Below are positions 46,421 to 56,419 of a stretch of DNA of 64,000 nt, one piece after another; positions within the stretch are counted from its first letter, which is position 1, and every line of letters starts with the position of its first letter. Below the pieces are notes generated by a model. It was given only the letters and a program-made list of their open reading frames with translations. It was not told the DNA's origin and searched no databases. A program made the position numbers and the translations under genes. This DNA comes from Pseudoalteromonas aurantia 208. Its GTDB lineage: Bacteria > Pseudomonadota > Gammaproteobacteria > Enterobacterales > Alteromonadaceae. The stretch lies in NCBI RefSeq assembly GCF_014858725.1, contig NZ_AQGV01000009.1, forward strand, positions 186,001 to 250,000. Direction: 5' to 3'.

Positions 46421-47461
46421 TTAGCCTCTTACAACGCGGTTTCGCCCTTCAGCTTTGGCTTGGTAAACCGCGTGATCGGCCTGTTTTAGAGATTGACTAA
46501 AAGGCAGTTGTAAATTGACTTGCGTCACCCCACAACTGACGGAAATCATGATTTTTTCAGGACCATAACGAATTTGCTCCTGTGATAAAGCGATACGTAA
46601 ACGCTCAGCAACATGATACGCATTATCTGCATTGGTGTGAGGTAAAATAGCAATAAACTCTTCACCACCGAGCCGACATAAGCAGTCTTCGGTTCTGAGT
46701 ACTTGTTTACAACACGACGCGAAAGCCTGTAATACAATGTCACCCACCTCATGCCCGTAGGTGTCATTAATTGCTTTGAAATGGTCAATATCAACCATCA
46801 CCATACTTAATGGCAACTCCGCTCGCGTATGGCGGCTAATTTCTCTATCAGCATAATCCATCAAGTAGCGGCGATTTTTTAGTCCCGTCAGCGCATCTTG
46901 AAATGCCAAGTCTGTCAGTTGTTGTTGTAACGCCCACAGCTCACTCACCAATATCCTACGGCTACAACAATCCGCAATTATTTCCGCATAAGACACTTCG
47001 GCCATTTGCCACTGCCGAGGCCCTCCATCGCCTTCACAGCAAACAATGCCATGGGGCACACCATTTTTAAAAATAACGGTATCCAACATGGTTGTTATGC
47101 CATTAGGGCGTAAATACTCATAGGTGAATTCAGCGGTACGAGCGTCTGTTTCAGCGTCATGGGCGGCAATAGATTCACCTGTCATTAACGCATCAAAATA
47201 AGCAGGGTAACGCTCATAACTCAATTTTGCATAATCTGTTTGATCCGCATTACTTGACCAATCAGTATTGGCAACATTGAGTAAAAAGCAAGGTTGAGTA
47301 TGATCGTCAAACAGCCAAACAGAGACCCTGCTAACCGCAAGTGTTGTTCGTCCTTCGTCAATAATATCCTGTAAAAATGCTTGATAACTACCTGAAACGT
47401 CAACTTCTTGAGAACATACACGTCTCAAACGTTGCGTTACTTCACTTAAATCATTGAGCAT
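46421..47461 (-). CDS. GAF-GGDEF diguanylate cyclase
   Basis: A 346-residue soluble protein. An N-terminal GAF domain (about 20-165: VSRVSVWLFDDHTQPCFLL, TTMLDTVIFKNGVPHGIVCC) senses an unknown small ligand. The C-terminal GGDEF domain is intact: DALTGLKNRRYLMDY, MVMVDIDHFKAINDTYGH, CRLGGEEF, with RTED as the I-site 5 residues earlier. It should synthesise cyclic di-GMP under feedback control. Monocistronic and convergent with the membrane cyclase upstream in coordinate. Confidence 0.9.
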   Translation of the reverse strand: MLNDLSEVTQRLRRVCSQEVDVSGSYQAFLQDIIDEGRTTLAVSRVSVWLFDDHTQPCFLLNVANTDWSSNADQTDYAKLSYERYPAYFDALMTGESIAAHDAETDARTAEFTYEYLRPNGITTMLDTVIFKNGVPHGIVCCEGDGGPRQWQMAEVSYAEIIADCCSRRILVSELWALQQQLTDLAFQDALTGLKNRRYLMDYADREISRHTRAELPLSMVMVDIDHFKAINDTYGHEVGDIVLQAFASCCKQVLRTEDCLCRLGGEEFIAILPHTNADNAYHVAERLRIALSQEQIRYGPEKIMISVSCGVTQVNLQLPFSQSLKQADHAVYQAKAEGRNRVVRG

Positions 47462-47662
47462 AAGACACCAAAGCCACTAAGAATACACACAACAAACACT
47501 TTTTATACCTCTACTAAGCATACGCAATAATTCAAGAAAGTAGGAACTATTTTATTCATGGAAGGTATATTTACGTATTATTATGTGCTTTTCGGGGGGT
47601 TAAGCACAATCTAACCATCCGCTGGTTTGGCTTAGATTAGATTGTGAGAAAATACCTAAATA

Positions 47663-49288
47663 CTACAGGTACTTTGCCAAGTACTTTTTAAAGATGGGAT
47701 CTGTTTGCGCCAAAGTTTTTTGTTCGGCTAAAATCTCTTTCAAAATTGTTTTAGACGTTAACGGATTTGCCAACACCACTCTGAAAACCACCGTCGGTTG
47801 ATTGTCATATTGTGGTGGTGTCAACCGAGTACGTGAAACAAATGAACGACCCGTTTCACGCTGACGCTTTTGCATACTCGCAGTAAAGCGGTTTAACGCT
47901 GCATATATTTCAATGCGCTCAGCTTCATTCGCTTGTGCAATGGTGCGCTTTATTTGGCTGGGCACATACCGATACGTTAATAAGCACAACTCAGGTTCAG
48001 AAATAAGCTCAAAGTCCGGATCACTTTTTATCAACTCGGCAAAGTAACCTGCTTTATCTATCCCTTTATCAATGAGCATTTCATAGCCTTTGCGGCCAAT
48101 CACACGCATACAAGCATGCACCAGCATCGCCATACCTGGGCGGCTTCCTTCCAATGTATGGCTGCCTAAATCTTTTGAGCCTTTACGTAGAATATATTCA
48201 GCATGGTGTTCTATCACATCGGCGGCTTCAGGGTCTTTAAATAACACCAACCCCGCCCCCATTGGCACATACATTTGTTTATGGGCATCAATGGTAATTG
48301 AATCAGCGCGTTCAATACCAGTGAGTAAATGACGGTTATTGTCTGACAACAAGGTCGCTCCGCCCCAAGCGGCATCGACATGAAAATAGCACCCCAGTTC
48401 CGTACTGAGATCTGCCATCTCATTCAACGGATCAATATTGCCAGTCTCCGTTGTGCCTGCCACACCCACTAAGGCTAATACCTTAATGCCTTTAGCTTGC
48501 AGTTCCAACGCTTTTTCACGCATTTTTTCGACGTCAACTTTGTTGTTATCTCGGGTTGGAATGCCAATAAAATTATCTCGCCCTAACCCCAAAATGTCAG
48601 CGGCTTTACCCAATGAGTAATGGCCACGCTCTGACACCAACACTGCTAACCCTTTATAACCGTAATGCAGCATGCCTGCTAACACACCTTGTGCGGCAAT
48701 GCCTTTAAACTCGCCATCGGCTTTGAGCAAACGATTTCGTGCAATCCACAGCGCGGTAATGTTGGCAATGGTGCCACCAGAGCAAAACGCGCCCAATGAT
48801 GTTTTCGCGCTGTGCATCCATTTATCGTAAAAACTCGCCTCGTTACCATAGGCTAAATGATGCATCATGCCTAAAACTTGGCGCTCTAATGGGGTGAATG
48901 CTTTAGACGTTTCGATTTTTACGAGGTTTTGATTTAAACCTACCATCAATTTCGACAGTGGAAGCACAAAATGAGGAAGCGCTGAGGTCATATGCCCGAT
49001 AAAGCTCGGTGCGGCAGTGTGCACTGAATGGGCAACCAACTGCTCCATAATGTCCTGCGCATAGTCAGACACAAACATAGGCTCTTCAGGGATCACAGCA
49101 TCCTGAAAGTCCTTTTCTATTTCATGTAAAGGCTTCTCAATGGCCGCGATGTTCTCATTTAAGAACCCGGCTAAATTATTAGAGATTTCTAACTCTATCT
49201 TACTCAGAGTCGAATCTGGCGCTTCTGGCACCGTAAAAATACGCATCAAACTTTCTTCAGAAGCGACAGCACAACGCTTTGGACCCAT
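47663..49288 (-). CDS. panP: PLP-dependent aspartate 1-decarboxylase PanP
   Basis: A 541-residue group II PLP decarboxylase. It shows the PanP hallmark N-terminus (LMRIFTVPEAPDSTLSKIE, NLAGFLNENIAAIEKPL). Then come FCSGGTIANITALW, the cofactor Asp in FHVDAAWGGATLLS and the PLP lysine in TIDAHKQMYVPMGAG. PanP makes beta-alanine from aspartate for pantothenate/CoA, replacing the pyruvoyl enzyme PanD in Vibrio and related groups. It resembles glutamate decarboxylases, which is the alternative name it may carry. AGGTAGCAAG precedes the start. Beta-alanine feeds the phosphopantetheine needed by the ACP in this window. Confidence 0.9.
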   Translation of the reverse strand: MGPKRCAVASEESLMRIFTVPEAPDSTLSKIELEISNNLAGFLNENIAAIEKPLHEIEKDFQDAVIPEEPMFVSDYAQDIMEQLVAHSVHTAAPSFIGHMTSALPHFVLPLSKLMVGLNQNLVKIETSKAFTPLERQVLGMMHHLAYGNEASFYDKWMHSAKTSLGAFCSGGTIANITALWIARNRLLKADGEFKGIAAQGVLAGMLHYGYKGLAVLVSERGHYSLGKAADILGLGRDNFIGIPTRDNNKVDVEKMREKALELQAKGIKVLALVGVAGTTETGNIDPLNEMADLSTELGCYFHVDAAWGGATLLSDNNRHLLTGIERADSITIDAHKQMYVPMGAGLVLFKDPEAADVIEHHAEYILRKGSKDLGSHTLEGSRPGMAMLVHACMRVIGRKGYEMLIDKGIDKAGYFAELIKSDPDFELISEPELCLLTYRYVPSQIKRTIAQANEAERIEIYAALNRFTASMQKRQRETGRSFVSRTRLTPPQYDNQPTVVFRVVLANPLTSKTILKEILAEQKTLAQTDPIFKKYLAKYL

Positions 49289-49787
49289 CTTGCTACCTAA
49301 TTACCCCTACAGATCTATTGCGTTTACCACAATGCCCGTAAGTTTGTTATGACGAAATGGCTAACTTTACTTCAAGTTGCTAGGTTTGTCTCGCTTTGAA
49401 CGCTGAAAAGTCGCGAAATACCTTAATGATTAGTGGCATTATCATTTAAATATAACGACACTTTATTGAAATTTACATGTATATTTAAGTTTATAAATAA
49501 CCTCAGGTTTGGATAAGGGTTTTGGAATAGAAAATGTTTTGTAAACAAACTTACGTACAATCCAATGATGATATTTTGTTCAATATCAAGGCGCTTTTAT
49601 GCAGTAATAGCGGGCTATTACAAATGAAAGCAACGCCGAGAGGGAGAAAAATAGCTTTATTGGGCAAATTCGCTTATCCAGAGCTGAGGTTAAATAGTAA
49701 AAATAACATCAATATGTGCTATCAATCCTTTGCATTGCTTTAGCTTCTAAGTTTAAAATTAAGGGACAGGATTAAAAAGGGAATTAT
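49289..49787. other. Intergenic region containing MITE copy 2
   Basis: 499 bases between the divergent panP and EAL-like genes, largely filled by the element at 49499-49691. A 69-codon frame (49534-49743) lies across the element and is not considered a gene. Otherwise nothing recognised. Confidence 0.6.
49499..49691 (-). mobile_element. MITE-like element, copy 2 (inverted relative to copy 1)
   Basis: A 193-bp element with the same termini as 40287-40478 but in the opposite orientation: it begins AACCTCAGGTTTGGATAAG and ends with CTTATCCAGAGCTGAGGTT. The interior matches copy 1 on the other strand (ATAGCGGGCTATTAC, AACTTACGTACAATCC regions). No transposase is encoded. It lies in the panP/EAL intergenic region without breaking a gene. 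Confidence 0.85.
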
Positions 49788-51653
49788 ATGCTCAGAAGGA
49801 CCTCTCTCGTTGTTTGGCTATTTATTGGGTTCTCTACCTTTATTGCAAGCCTTGCGGCTTATGTTGGGTATACCTACCATACAACACGCCAAGCCATTAT
49901 GGATGATATTGATACGCGCCTATTATATGCGGCTAAAAGCGCACAACTTATTGTCGGTAATGATTTCCATAACCAATTAGAAAACATTGAGCAATATCAA
50001 TTTCAGTCACTCAGTGCCAAGTTAACCGAACTTAGCGAAGCGCTCGGTGTTGAATATGTCTACACCATGATCTACGACTCGCCATATGTGCGCTTTACAT
50101 CGTCCAGCTTCACCAAAGAAGATTTAGAAAATGGGCGTGTCACCCAATTCTTAGACCCTTATTTAGAAGCCACCGTTATTAATAAAGGGGCATTTCGCTC
50201 AACAGAACCTGTTTTTGAAGTCTCTGAAGACCAGTGGGGCTACTTTAAAACCATTTTAGTGCCGTTTGTGAGCGCAGACGGCACAATTTACTTAGCCGGT
50301 GCAGATATCACCATTGACAACGTGCAACGTCAATTAAGGTCAAGCGTGGCAAAGGCAACGCTCACCGCCAGTTTCTTTTTCTTTATTTCTTTGCTCGTCG
50401 CTGGGCTCTACTTGTTGCTTTATCGTAAAGCCATGACCTCCGATACCCGAACGGGCTTTGCTAATCGCATCGCTTTAGAGCGTGATTTGGCTAAAAACCA
50501 AAACCAGCACCTGAGTCTAGCGATTGTGTGGGTGAGTGAGTTAGAAGATATTATTAGCTTTTATGGGGCGAGTATTGGCGACCAAGTCATTCAACGGGTC
50601 ATGCGCCATTTTAGCGAGTTTACTTATCCTTATCCGGTATACCGTCTTGCCACCTCTAAATTAGTGATCATGTGCGACACCGATAAAGGAGAGCATTACC
50701 TGAATAATTTGATCAGAGAGTTTCCAAGCTCGCATCCTGTCATAAATAGCCCACACCTATATATTCAATTGTGTGCAGGTATCGCCTCAGGTAATAAAGC
50801 TTTATTGCTAGACAACGCCTATGTGGCATGTCGCCAAGCCAAACAACAAAATAAAACCGTCTGTATGTACACCACCAACAACCAAGAGGCGAAACAGCAA
50901 CAAGCGAGTCATCTGGCAATGGCTAATACCTTACAAAATGCCTTTGAACACAACCGTATTGTCGCTTACTTTACACCGCGATTTGACGTACAAAAAAATC
51001 AAATTACGCAACACATTTGTACAGCACGTGTTATCAACGAGCAAGGTGCAATTCTCAATGCCGATATGTATCAAAAAGTTGTAACACGCTCGCGCATGGA
51101 AGGCAAAATGACCCACAACATTTTGACGCAATGTGTCACTCGCTTCAGAAAAACCAATACAGCATGGAGCTTAAAGCTCAGCTATCAAGATGCAAGTGAC
51201 CCACAACTGATTGACTTTATTAATCAAGAATTAAGGCGTTACCCGCAACCTGCACTGGTGACCTTTGAATTTGATGAGCAGGCGGTGCTCAATAACTTCA
51301 ATTCAATGGCAACCTGTATTAATGGCCTCAAAAGTAAAGGGGTGAAAATTTTAATCAATGCGGTAAGCAGTGGCTTATTAACCGTCAGCCGAGTTATGAA
51401 ACTCAATATCGATGCCATCAAACTCGATGAGAGTATTTCGGCACATATGCACAGAGATGATCAAGTGTTTGAGTTTATTTCTCACTTGGCCAAGCTATGT
51501 AGTGACCGAGATATAAGATTGATTGTGGGGGCCGTGCAAGATGAAACACAGTTTCAGCGTTTTATTGATGCGGGTGTGAGTATGATGCAGGGTCGCTATA
51601 TTGGCAAAGCGACCCCTCACATCAAAACAGACTCACGTAATCTAACTCACTAA
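49788..51653 (+). CDS. Membrane protein with degenerate GGDEF and degenerate EAL domains
   Basis: A 621-residue protein: TM1 near 10-27, an extracytoplasmic sensor region of about 160 residues, TM2 near 190-212 (FFFFISLLVAGLYLLLY), then a GGDEF-like domain (DTRTGFANRIALERDL) where YRLATSKLVIM stands in place of the GGDEF signature, and an EAL-like domain. In the latter the EALxR motif reads CTARV, the E of FEFDE remains, and the metal-binding DDFG-like stretch reads INAVSSGLLTVSRV, so the DD pair is gone. Neither enzyme activity is expected. Such proteins act as cyclic-di-GMP receptors or as adaptors (LapD, CsrD type). It overlaps the convergent methyltransferase gene by 4 bases. Confidence 0.85.
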   Translation: MLRRTSLVVWLFIGFSTFIASLAAYVGYTYHTTRQAIMDDIDTRLLYAAKSAQLIVGNDFHNQLENIEQYQFQSLSAKLTELSEALGVEYVYTMIYDSPYVRFTSSSFTKEDLENGRVTQFLDPYLEATVINKGAFRSTEPVFEVSEDQWGYFKTILVPFVSADGTIYLAGADITIDNVQRQLRSSVAKATLTASFFFFISLLVAGLYLLLYRKAMTSDTRTGFANRIALERDLAKNQNQHLSLAIVWVSELEDIISFYGASIGDQVIQRVMRHFSEFTYPYPVYRLATSKLVIMCDTDKGEHYLNNLIREFPSSHPVINSPHLYIQLCAGIASGNKALLLDNAYVACRQAKQQNKTVCMYTTNNQEAKQQQASHLAMANTLQNAFEHNRIVAYFTPRFDVQKNQITQHICTARVINEQGAILNADMYQKVVTRSRMEGKMTHNILTQCVTRFRKTNTAWSLKLSYQDASDPQLIDFINQELRRYPQPALVTFEFDEQAVLNNFNSMATCINGLKSKGVKILINAVSSGLLTVSRVMKLNIDAIKLDESISAHMHRDDQVFEFISHLAKLCSDRDIRLIVGAVQDETQFQRFIDAGVSMMQGRYIGKATPHIKTDSRNLTH

Positions 51654-52315
51654 AGGTTTATGACTAATCGCGTGCTCGACTGACCACTCATCCAGTATTT
51701 TCGTTCAAAGGGGGTAATGGCTTGGTCACTACTATAGGGTTCGACAGCAGTCGGATGCCCTGATAATTGTAAAGCACGCGCAAACTCTTTAACGTAAATA
51801 TCCCAATTACTGCGTACTTCGAGTCTACCACCCAGTTTAACAATAAAAGGAAATACCCCAGCACCATGCCAACGACGGCCAATGTGCTTTGCTTTTGGCC
51901 ATGGGTTTGGGTAAAGCAAGTAATGATGGGTTGGCTGCCAATTGGCCGCCACAGCCAAACGCCAAAAATCATTCAAGTCGGCTCGCACCAAAATATACTG
52001 TCCTGACTCCGTTTGCTTATATTCAACATCATGTTTGTCTAACCGATGTGCCGACTTATCGATGCCAATAATTAATGCATCTGGATGCAGTTTCGCCAAA
52101 TTAGCGGTACTTTCTCCGACGCCACAACATGAGTCTAAAACAATACCGCCAGTAAAAGCCTGAACACGCTCATTAACTTCATCAAACGCTTTTTGAGTAT
52201 GTGCCGCAATGGGCTTTTTAAACTCAGCCGTTAGGTGTTTATTTACAATCTCATCTAGCTTTTCATGTAAGCTAGGCTGGTTTGAGACAATACTTCTCGA
52301 ATTTGCTTCTGTCAT
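51650..52315 (-). CDS. TrmB-like SAM-dependent methyltransferase
   Basis: A 221-residue Rossmann methyltransferase. SAM motif I is IVLDSCCGVGESTANLA, the acidic ribose loop IIGIDKSAHRL, and the catalytic region YLLYPNPWPKAKHIGRRWH is typical of the tRNA (guanine-46-N7) methyltransferase family. Compared with housekeeping TrmB it is somewhat divergent (LDSCCGVG instead of the usual E-I-G-x-G), so it may be a paralogue with another RNA target. Its start overlaps the stop of the ABC permease gene by 1 base, making it the last gene of the mpl-ubiX-yadGH run. Confidence 0.75.
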   Translation of the reverse strand: MTEANSRSIVSNQPSLHEKLDEIVNKHLTAEFKKPIAAHTQKAFDEVNERVQAFTGGIVLDSCCGVGESTANLAKLHPDALIIGIDKSAHRLDKHDVEYKQTESGQYILVRADLNDFWRLAVAANWQPTHHYLLYPNPWPKAKHIGRRWHGAGVFPFIVKLGGRLEVRSNWDIYVKEFARALQLSGHPTAVEPYSSDQAITPFERKYWMSGQSSTRLVINL

Positions 52316-53088
52316 CAGTGACGTAGTCCTACTCCTCGGCGAATTAATGTAAGCGCCAAGATAAATAACCCAGTAATAAGTGCCAATAATACCGTAAATG
52401 CCACATAAATGTTGACATCTGATACCCCTAAAAAGCCAAATCTAAACGCATTAACCATATAAATAATGGGATTCGCTTGTGAAACGCCTTGCCAAAACTC
52501 CGGTAACAGCGTGATCGAATAAAACACCCCACCTAAATACGTTAAAGGTGTCAGAATGAAAGTAGGAATAATACTAATGTCGTCAAAACTGTTAGCAAAT
52601 ACCGCATTAATTAACCCACCGAGGGCAAACACCGCAGACGTCAGTACTACCGTCGCAACAATCACGCCAATATTATGTATTTGAATATCCACAAAAAAGA
52701 GTGATACCAAAGTCACAATGAAGCCCACCAGTATGCCTCGTGCCATACCACCGCCCATATAACCCAGTACAATTATGTAGTTTGGCACGGGCGCAACCAA
52801 CAGCTCTTCAATGCTTTTTTGAAATTTCGTCGAATAGAAGCTCGACGCAACATTCGAATAAGAGTTGGTGATCACCGACATCATAATTAAGCCTGGAACA
52901 ATAAATTCCATATAACTAAAGCCCCCCATTTCACCAATGCGAGAGCCAATTAAGCTGCCAAAAATAACAAAATAGAGCGTCATTGTGATGGCTGGTGGCA
53001 CCAATGTTTGCACCCAAATACGCAAAAATCGAATACACTCTTTAATCCAAATACTTTTTAATGCTACCCCGTAGCGAGTAATGCTCAT
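52315..53088 (-). CDS. yadH: ABC-2 type transporter permease (YadH-like)
   Basis: A 257-residue membrane protein with six helices and the ABC-2 pattern (IWIKECIRFLRIWVQTLVPP, FYSTKFQKSIEELLVAPVPN, FILTPLTYLGGVFYSI). It pairs with the ATPase gene just upstream, overlapping it by 4 bases. The E. coli counterparts YadGH are an exporter of unknown substrate, perhaps a drug or lipid. Full length for the family. Confidence 0.9.
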   Translation of the reverse strand: MSITRYGVALKSIWIKECIRFLRIWVQTLVPPAITMTLYFVIFGSLIGSRIGEMGGFSYMEFIVPGLIMMSVITNSYSNVASSFYSTKFQKSIEELLVAPVPNYIIVLGYMGGGMARGILVGFIVTLVSLFFVDIQIHNIGVIVATVVLTSAVFALGGLINAVFANSFDDISIIPTFILTPLTYLGGVFYSITLLPEFWQGVSQANPIIYMVNAFRFGFLGVSDVNIYVAFTVLLALITGLFILALTLIRRGVGLRH

Positions 53089-54005
53089 GACGCGCGCCCT
53101 TGCTCTAATAACCCAACAAATAACTCTTCTAATCGGTTTGCTTTATTACGCATACTTAATACCGTGTTGCCTTGTGCACTGAGCTGCGCAAACACCTCAT
53201 TAAGGCTTTGTGATTTTCTAACTTCCACCTCCAGCGTGTGCTCGTCAGTTAAGTTAAATGCATACCCGTCAATGTCTACTGGCTGTACTGGCATTTTTAA
53301 ATCCAGCACAAAGGTTTCTTTGTCTAACTTCGCCAGCAGTGCCTTAATGGTGGTGTTCTCGACAATCACCCCTTGATCAATAATGGCAATGTTTTTACAC
53401 AGCAGTTCCGCTTCTTCAAGGTAGTGCGTGGTCAAAATAATGGTCACTCCTTGCTCGTTTATTTCACGTAAGAAGGTCCACATAGAACGGCGTAATTCAA
53501 TATCAACCCCCGCGGTGGGCTCATCTAAAATAAGTAACTTTGGCTCATGCATCAAAGCGCGGGCGATCATTAAGCGACGCTTCATGCCACCCGATAACGT
53601 ACGTGCCTGTTTGTCTTTTTTCTCCAGTAGCCCCAATTGTGCTAAATATTTATCAGCACGTTTATGGGCTTCTTGCCTTGGCACACCATAGTAACCAGCT
53701 TGATTGACCAAAATCTGGCTTAAGGTTTCAAATTGGCTAAAGTTAAACTCCTGAGGTACTAACCCCAGCTCAGCCTTTGCATCTTCAAGGGCGGTATCAA
53801 TAGAATGCCCAAACACCTGAACATCACCGGCGGTTTTATTCACCAATGAAGCAATTACCCCGATGGTGGTTGATTTACCCGCGCCATTTGGCCCGAGCAA
53901 GGCAAAAAAGTCTCCTTGCTCTACCTGTAGGTCGATGCCTTTTACCGCTTCAACGCCATTTTTATAGACTTTTTTCAAGCCTTTTATATCTAATGCAACC
54001 GTCAT
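53085..54005 (-). CDS. yadG: ABC transporter ATP-binding protein (YadG-like)
   Basis: A 306-residue ATPase. Walker A LLGPNGAGKSTT, Q-loop LVPQEFNFSQ, signature TLSGGMKRRLMIARAL, Walker B LLILDEPTAGVD and the H-loop TTHYLEE are all intact. The start is set at ATG 54005 because family members begin at this point; a longer frame reaches 54023. It follows ubiX closely and is coupled to its permease by ATGA overlap. Confidence 0.92.
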   Translation of the reverse strand: MTVALDIKGLKKVYKNGVEAVKGIDLQVEQGDFFALLGPNGAGKSTTIGVIASLVNKTAGDVQVFGHSIDTALEDAKAELGLVPQEFNFSQFETLSQILVNQAGYYGVPRQEAHKRADKYLAQLGLLEKKDKQARTLSGGMKRRLMIARALMHEPKLLILDEPTAGVDIELRRSMWTFLREINEQGVTIILTTHYLEEAELLCKNIAIIDQGVIVENTTIKALLAKLDKETFVLDLKMPVQPVDIDGYAFNLTDEHTLEVEVRKSQSLNEVFAQLSAQGNTVLSMRNKANRLEELFVGLLEQGRAS

Positions 54006-54006
54006 G

Positions 54007-54630
54007 TTATTTTTGTTCTCCATAACCCCACCGCTTGGTCAGGGTATGCTCTATATTGAGGTGATCTAAAATGCGTGCCACCATAAAATCAACCAAATCA
54101 TTAATGGTCTCTGGCTGATGATAAAAACCGGGCGCCGCAGGCATAATTGTGACGCCTAACTGGCTCAGCTTCAGCATGTTTTCTAAGTGAATTGAGCTAA
54201 ATGGTGTTTCTCTAGGTACTAAAATGAGCTGCCCACGTTCTTTAATCACCACATCGGCAGCACGCTCTAATAAATTGTCGGAGGCGCCCATGGCAATGGC
54301 TGAAACAGCTCCAGCACTACACGGGCACACCACCATCTTTTTAGGCGCTGCAGAACCCGAGGCAACTGGGCTAAACCAATTGTCTTTGCCAAACACCTTA
54401 ATTTGTTCAGGTTGGGCATTAAACATGGCCGTTAGTTGCTCTGTGGCTTTTTGCTCATTACCTGAGAGTTTTACATTTGACTCAGTATCAAGCACAACGC
54501 GTGCAGCACTGGAAATAAGTACAAACACTTGGTAATTCATGGCCACTAATACATCTAGTAATCGCAACCCATAAGGCGCACCTGATGCACCACTAAACGC
54601 CAGCGTAATCGCAGGTTTAAAACTATTCAC
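54007..54630 (-). CDS. ubiX: Flavin prenyltransferase UbiX
   Basis: A 207-residue enzyme that attaches a dimethylallyl group to FMN to make the prenylated flavin used by UbiD in ubiquinone synthesis. Motifs: [58 protein letters not shown] and [21 protein letters not shown]. It lies between mpl and yadG on the same strand, a conserved order in related bacteria. Confidence 0.95.
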   Translation of the reverse strand: MNSFKPAITLAFSGASGAPYGLRLLDVLVAMNYQVFVLISSAARVVLDTESNVKLSGNEQKATEQLTAMFNAQPEQIKVFGKDNWFSPVASGSAAPKKMVVCPCSAGAVSAIAMGASDNLLERAADVVIKERGQLILVPRETPFSSIHLENMLKLSQLGVTIMPAAPGFYHQPETINDLVDFMVARILDHLNIEHTLTKRWGYGEQK

Positions 54631-54658
54631 GACATTGACCCTTATTAATTAAACCGCA

Positions 54659-56041
54659 CTATTGTGACAAGACACGCGTTGTTTTGAGCGCGCTAAGTAA
54701 TTTTTGATGTAACCCACCAAAGCCACCATTACTCATAATTAAAATATGTTGCCCTGCTTGGGCATGCGCACACACTTGCTGAATGATTTCATCAATACTC
54801 GAAAAGCACTGACGCCCCGCTTTGCTGGCTTCTTCTCGCAGCGACCACCCCAAATTATCAGGCTCAAACAAATAGGCTTCATCGGCTTCACTCAGCGATG
54901 CCAATAAAGTGTATTGATGCACCCCCATTGTCATGGTGTTTGAACGCGGTTCTAAAATGGCTACCACGGGGGCGTTACCCACTTTGGCTTTTAACCCTGC
55001 CAGCGTGGTTTTAATCGCGGTTGGATGATGCGCAAAATCGTCATACACACTGATGCCATTCACTTCCCCTAGCAACTCCATACGGCGTTTTGGTGAAATA
55101 AACTCACTTAACGCGTCAATCGTTACGCCAACAGGAATGCCCACATGGCGCGCCGCAGCAATGGCCATCATGGCATTTTTTACGTTATGCTCACCAATTG
55201 CTTGCCATACAACCTGCCCCTCAACTTGGCCGTTTAAGCACACTTCAAACTGTGAGCCATCTGCTTCGAGCAAGTTATACGACCAATCACCGTTTAAAGT
55301 TTCCTGCTCACTCCAAAACCCTCGCTTTACCACTTCAACCAGTGCGCTATCGTCCGCAGGGTAAATGGCTTTACCTTGGGCGGGTAACGTTCTTAACAAA
55401 TGGTGAAACTGAGTTTGAATGGCGTTTAAGTCAGCAAAAATATCTGCATGATCAAACTCTAAATTGTTCATGATCAGCGTGCGGGGCAAGTAATGCACAA
55501 ATTTGCTGCGCTTATCAAAAAAGGCGGTATCGTATTCATCGGCTTCAATCACGAAGAACGGTGTATCACTGACCCGTGCCGACACCCCAAAGTTTTGCAC
55601 TATACCACCGATTAAAAAACCGGGGCGCAAACCCGCGTACTCCAATACCCACGCCAACATGCTGGCGGTGGTGGTTTTACCATGGGTCCCTGCAACGGCT
55701 AATACCCAACTGTCTTGCAGCAAATGGTGCTTTAACCATTCTGGGCCTGAGGTATACGGAATGTTTTTTTCAAGCACGTGCTCAACACAAGGGTTACCTC
55801 GGCTCATGGCGTTGCCAATTACTACCACATCGGGGGCGGGGTTTAACTGTGCAACGTCGTATCCTTGGGTGAGTTCAATGCCAAGTGCTTCAAGCTGTGT
55901 ACTCATAGGTGGATACACATTTTGATCAGAACCTGTTACTTTATAACCAAGCGATTGCGCAATGGCGGCAATGCCCCCCATAAACGTGCCACAAATGCCC
56001 AAAATATGAATATGCTTGTTATTATTTAGCGTTGAGACCAT
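54659..56041 (-). CDS. mpl: UDP-N-acetylmuramate:L-alanyl-gamma-D-glutamyl-meso-diaminopimelate ligase
   Basis: A 460-residue Mur ligase of peptidoglycan recycling, which rejoins the released tripeptide to UDP-MurNAc. The N-terminal HILGICGTFMGGIAAIAQSLG, the P-loop VAGTHGKTTTASMLAWVLE, ADEYDTAFFDKRSKFVHY and the C-terminal YDDFAHHPTAIKTTL are typical of Mpl and separate it from MurC. Full length. It begins the operon that continues through ubiX and yadGH. Confidence 0.96.
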   Translation of the reverse strand: MVSTLNNNKHIHILGICGTFMGGIAAIAQSLGYKVTGSDQNVYPPMSTQLEALGIELTQGYDVAQLNPAPDVVVIGNAMSRGNPCVEHVLEKNIPYTSGPEWLKHHLLQDSWVLAVAGTHGKTTTASMLAWVLEYAGLRPGFLIGGIVQNFGVSARVSDTPFFVIEADEYDTAFFDKRSKFVHYLPRTLIMNNLEFDHADIFADLNAIQTQFHHLLRTLPAQGKAIYPADDSALVEVVKRGFWSEQETLNGDWSYNLLEADGSQFEVCLNGQVEGQVVWQAIGEHNVKNAMMAIAAARHVGIPVGVTIDALSEFISPKRRMELLGEVNGISVYDDFAHHPTAIKTTLAGLKAKVGNAPVVAILEPRSNTMTMGVHQYTLLASLSEADEAYLFEPDNLGWSLREEASKAGRQCFSSIDEIIQQVCAHAQAGQHILIMSNGGFGGLHQKLLSALKTTRVLSQ

Positions 56042-56419
56042 GAAAATGTGTGCCTTATGTAAAGATTTACGCTGCCCTGTTCAGCAAGGTGCTTACTATG
56101 CCAAATTTCTGGTCAACAAACCATAAACCTAACTGCAAAACAGCTGTGCAAAAACGGCAAGAATAGCTGACTCTGGCTGAATTCGTGATGAGTACCGGTA
56201 TTTATTGCTGTGTGTATTGCGATTTCTCTGAGCGCTTTTTATAAATAGTTGCTATAAATGCTTTCTATAAACGCTTTCGCCCACCACCGTCTTCAACAAT
56301 TTATTATGATAAAACACCATAAAAAAATGCCAGTCAGAGACTGGCATTTTTCGGTGTAAACTTTTAATTTGCGTGTTTAACTTACGCATATCAATTCACG
56401 CTTTTTACGCAAACAGCGG
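56042..56419. other. Intergenic region between pyrE and mpl
   Basis: 378 bases holding the pyrE terminator (56322-56352) and, near 56042-56300, the presumed mpl promoter. No other feature is recognised. Confidence 0.6.
56322..56352 (-). terminator. Terminator downstream of rph-pyrE
   Basis: Stem AAATGCCAGT/ACTGGCATTT with a 5-base loop and A/T tracts on either side, about 70 bases after the pyrE stop. Confidence 0.85.

Noticed and set aside
49534..49743. 69-codon frame across MITE copy 2
   Set aside because: It lies mostly inside a non-coding repeat, and the matching stretch in copy 1 is not an equivalent gene.
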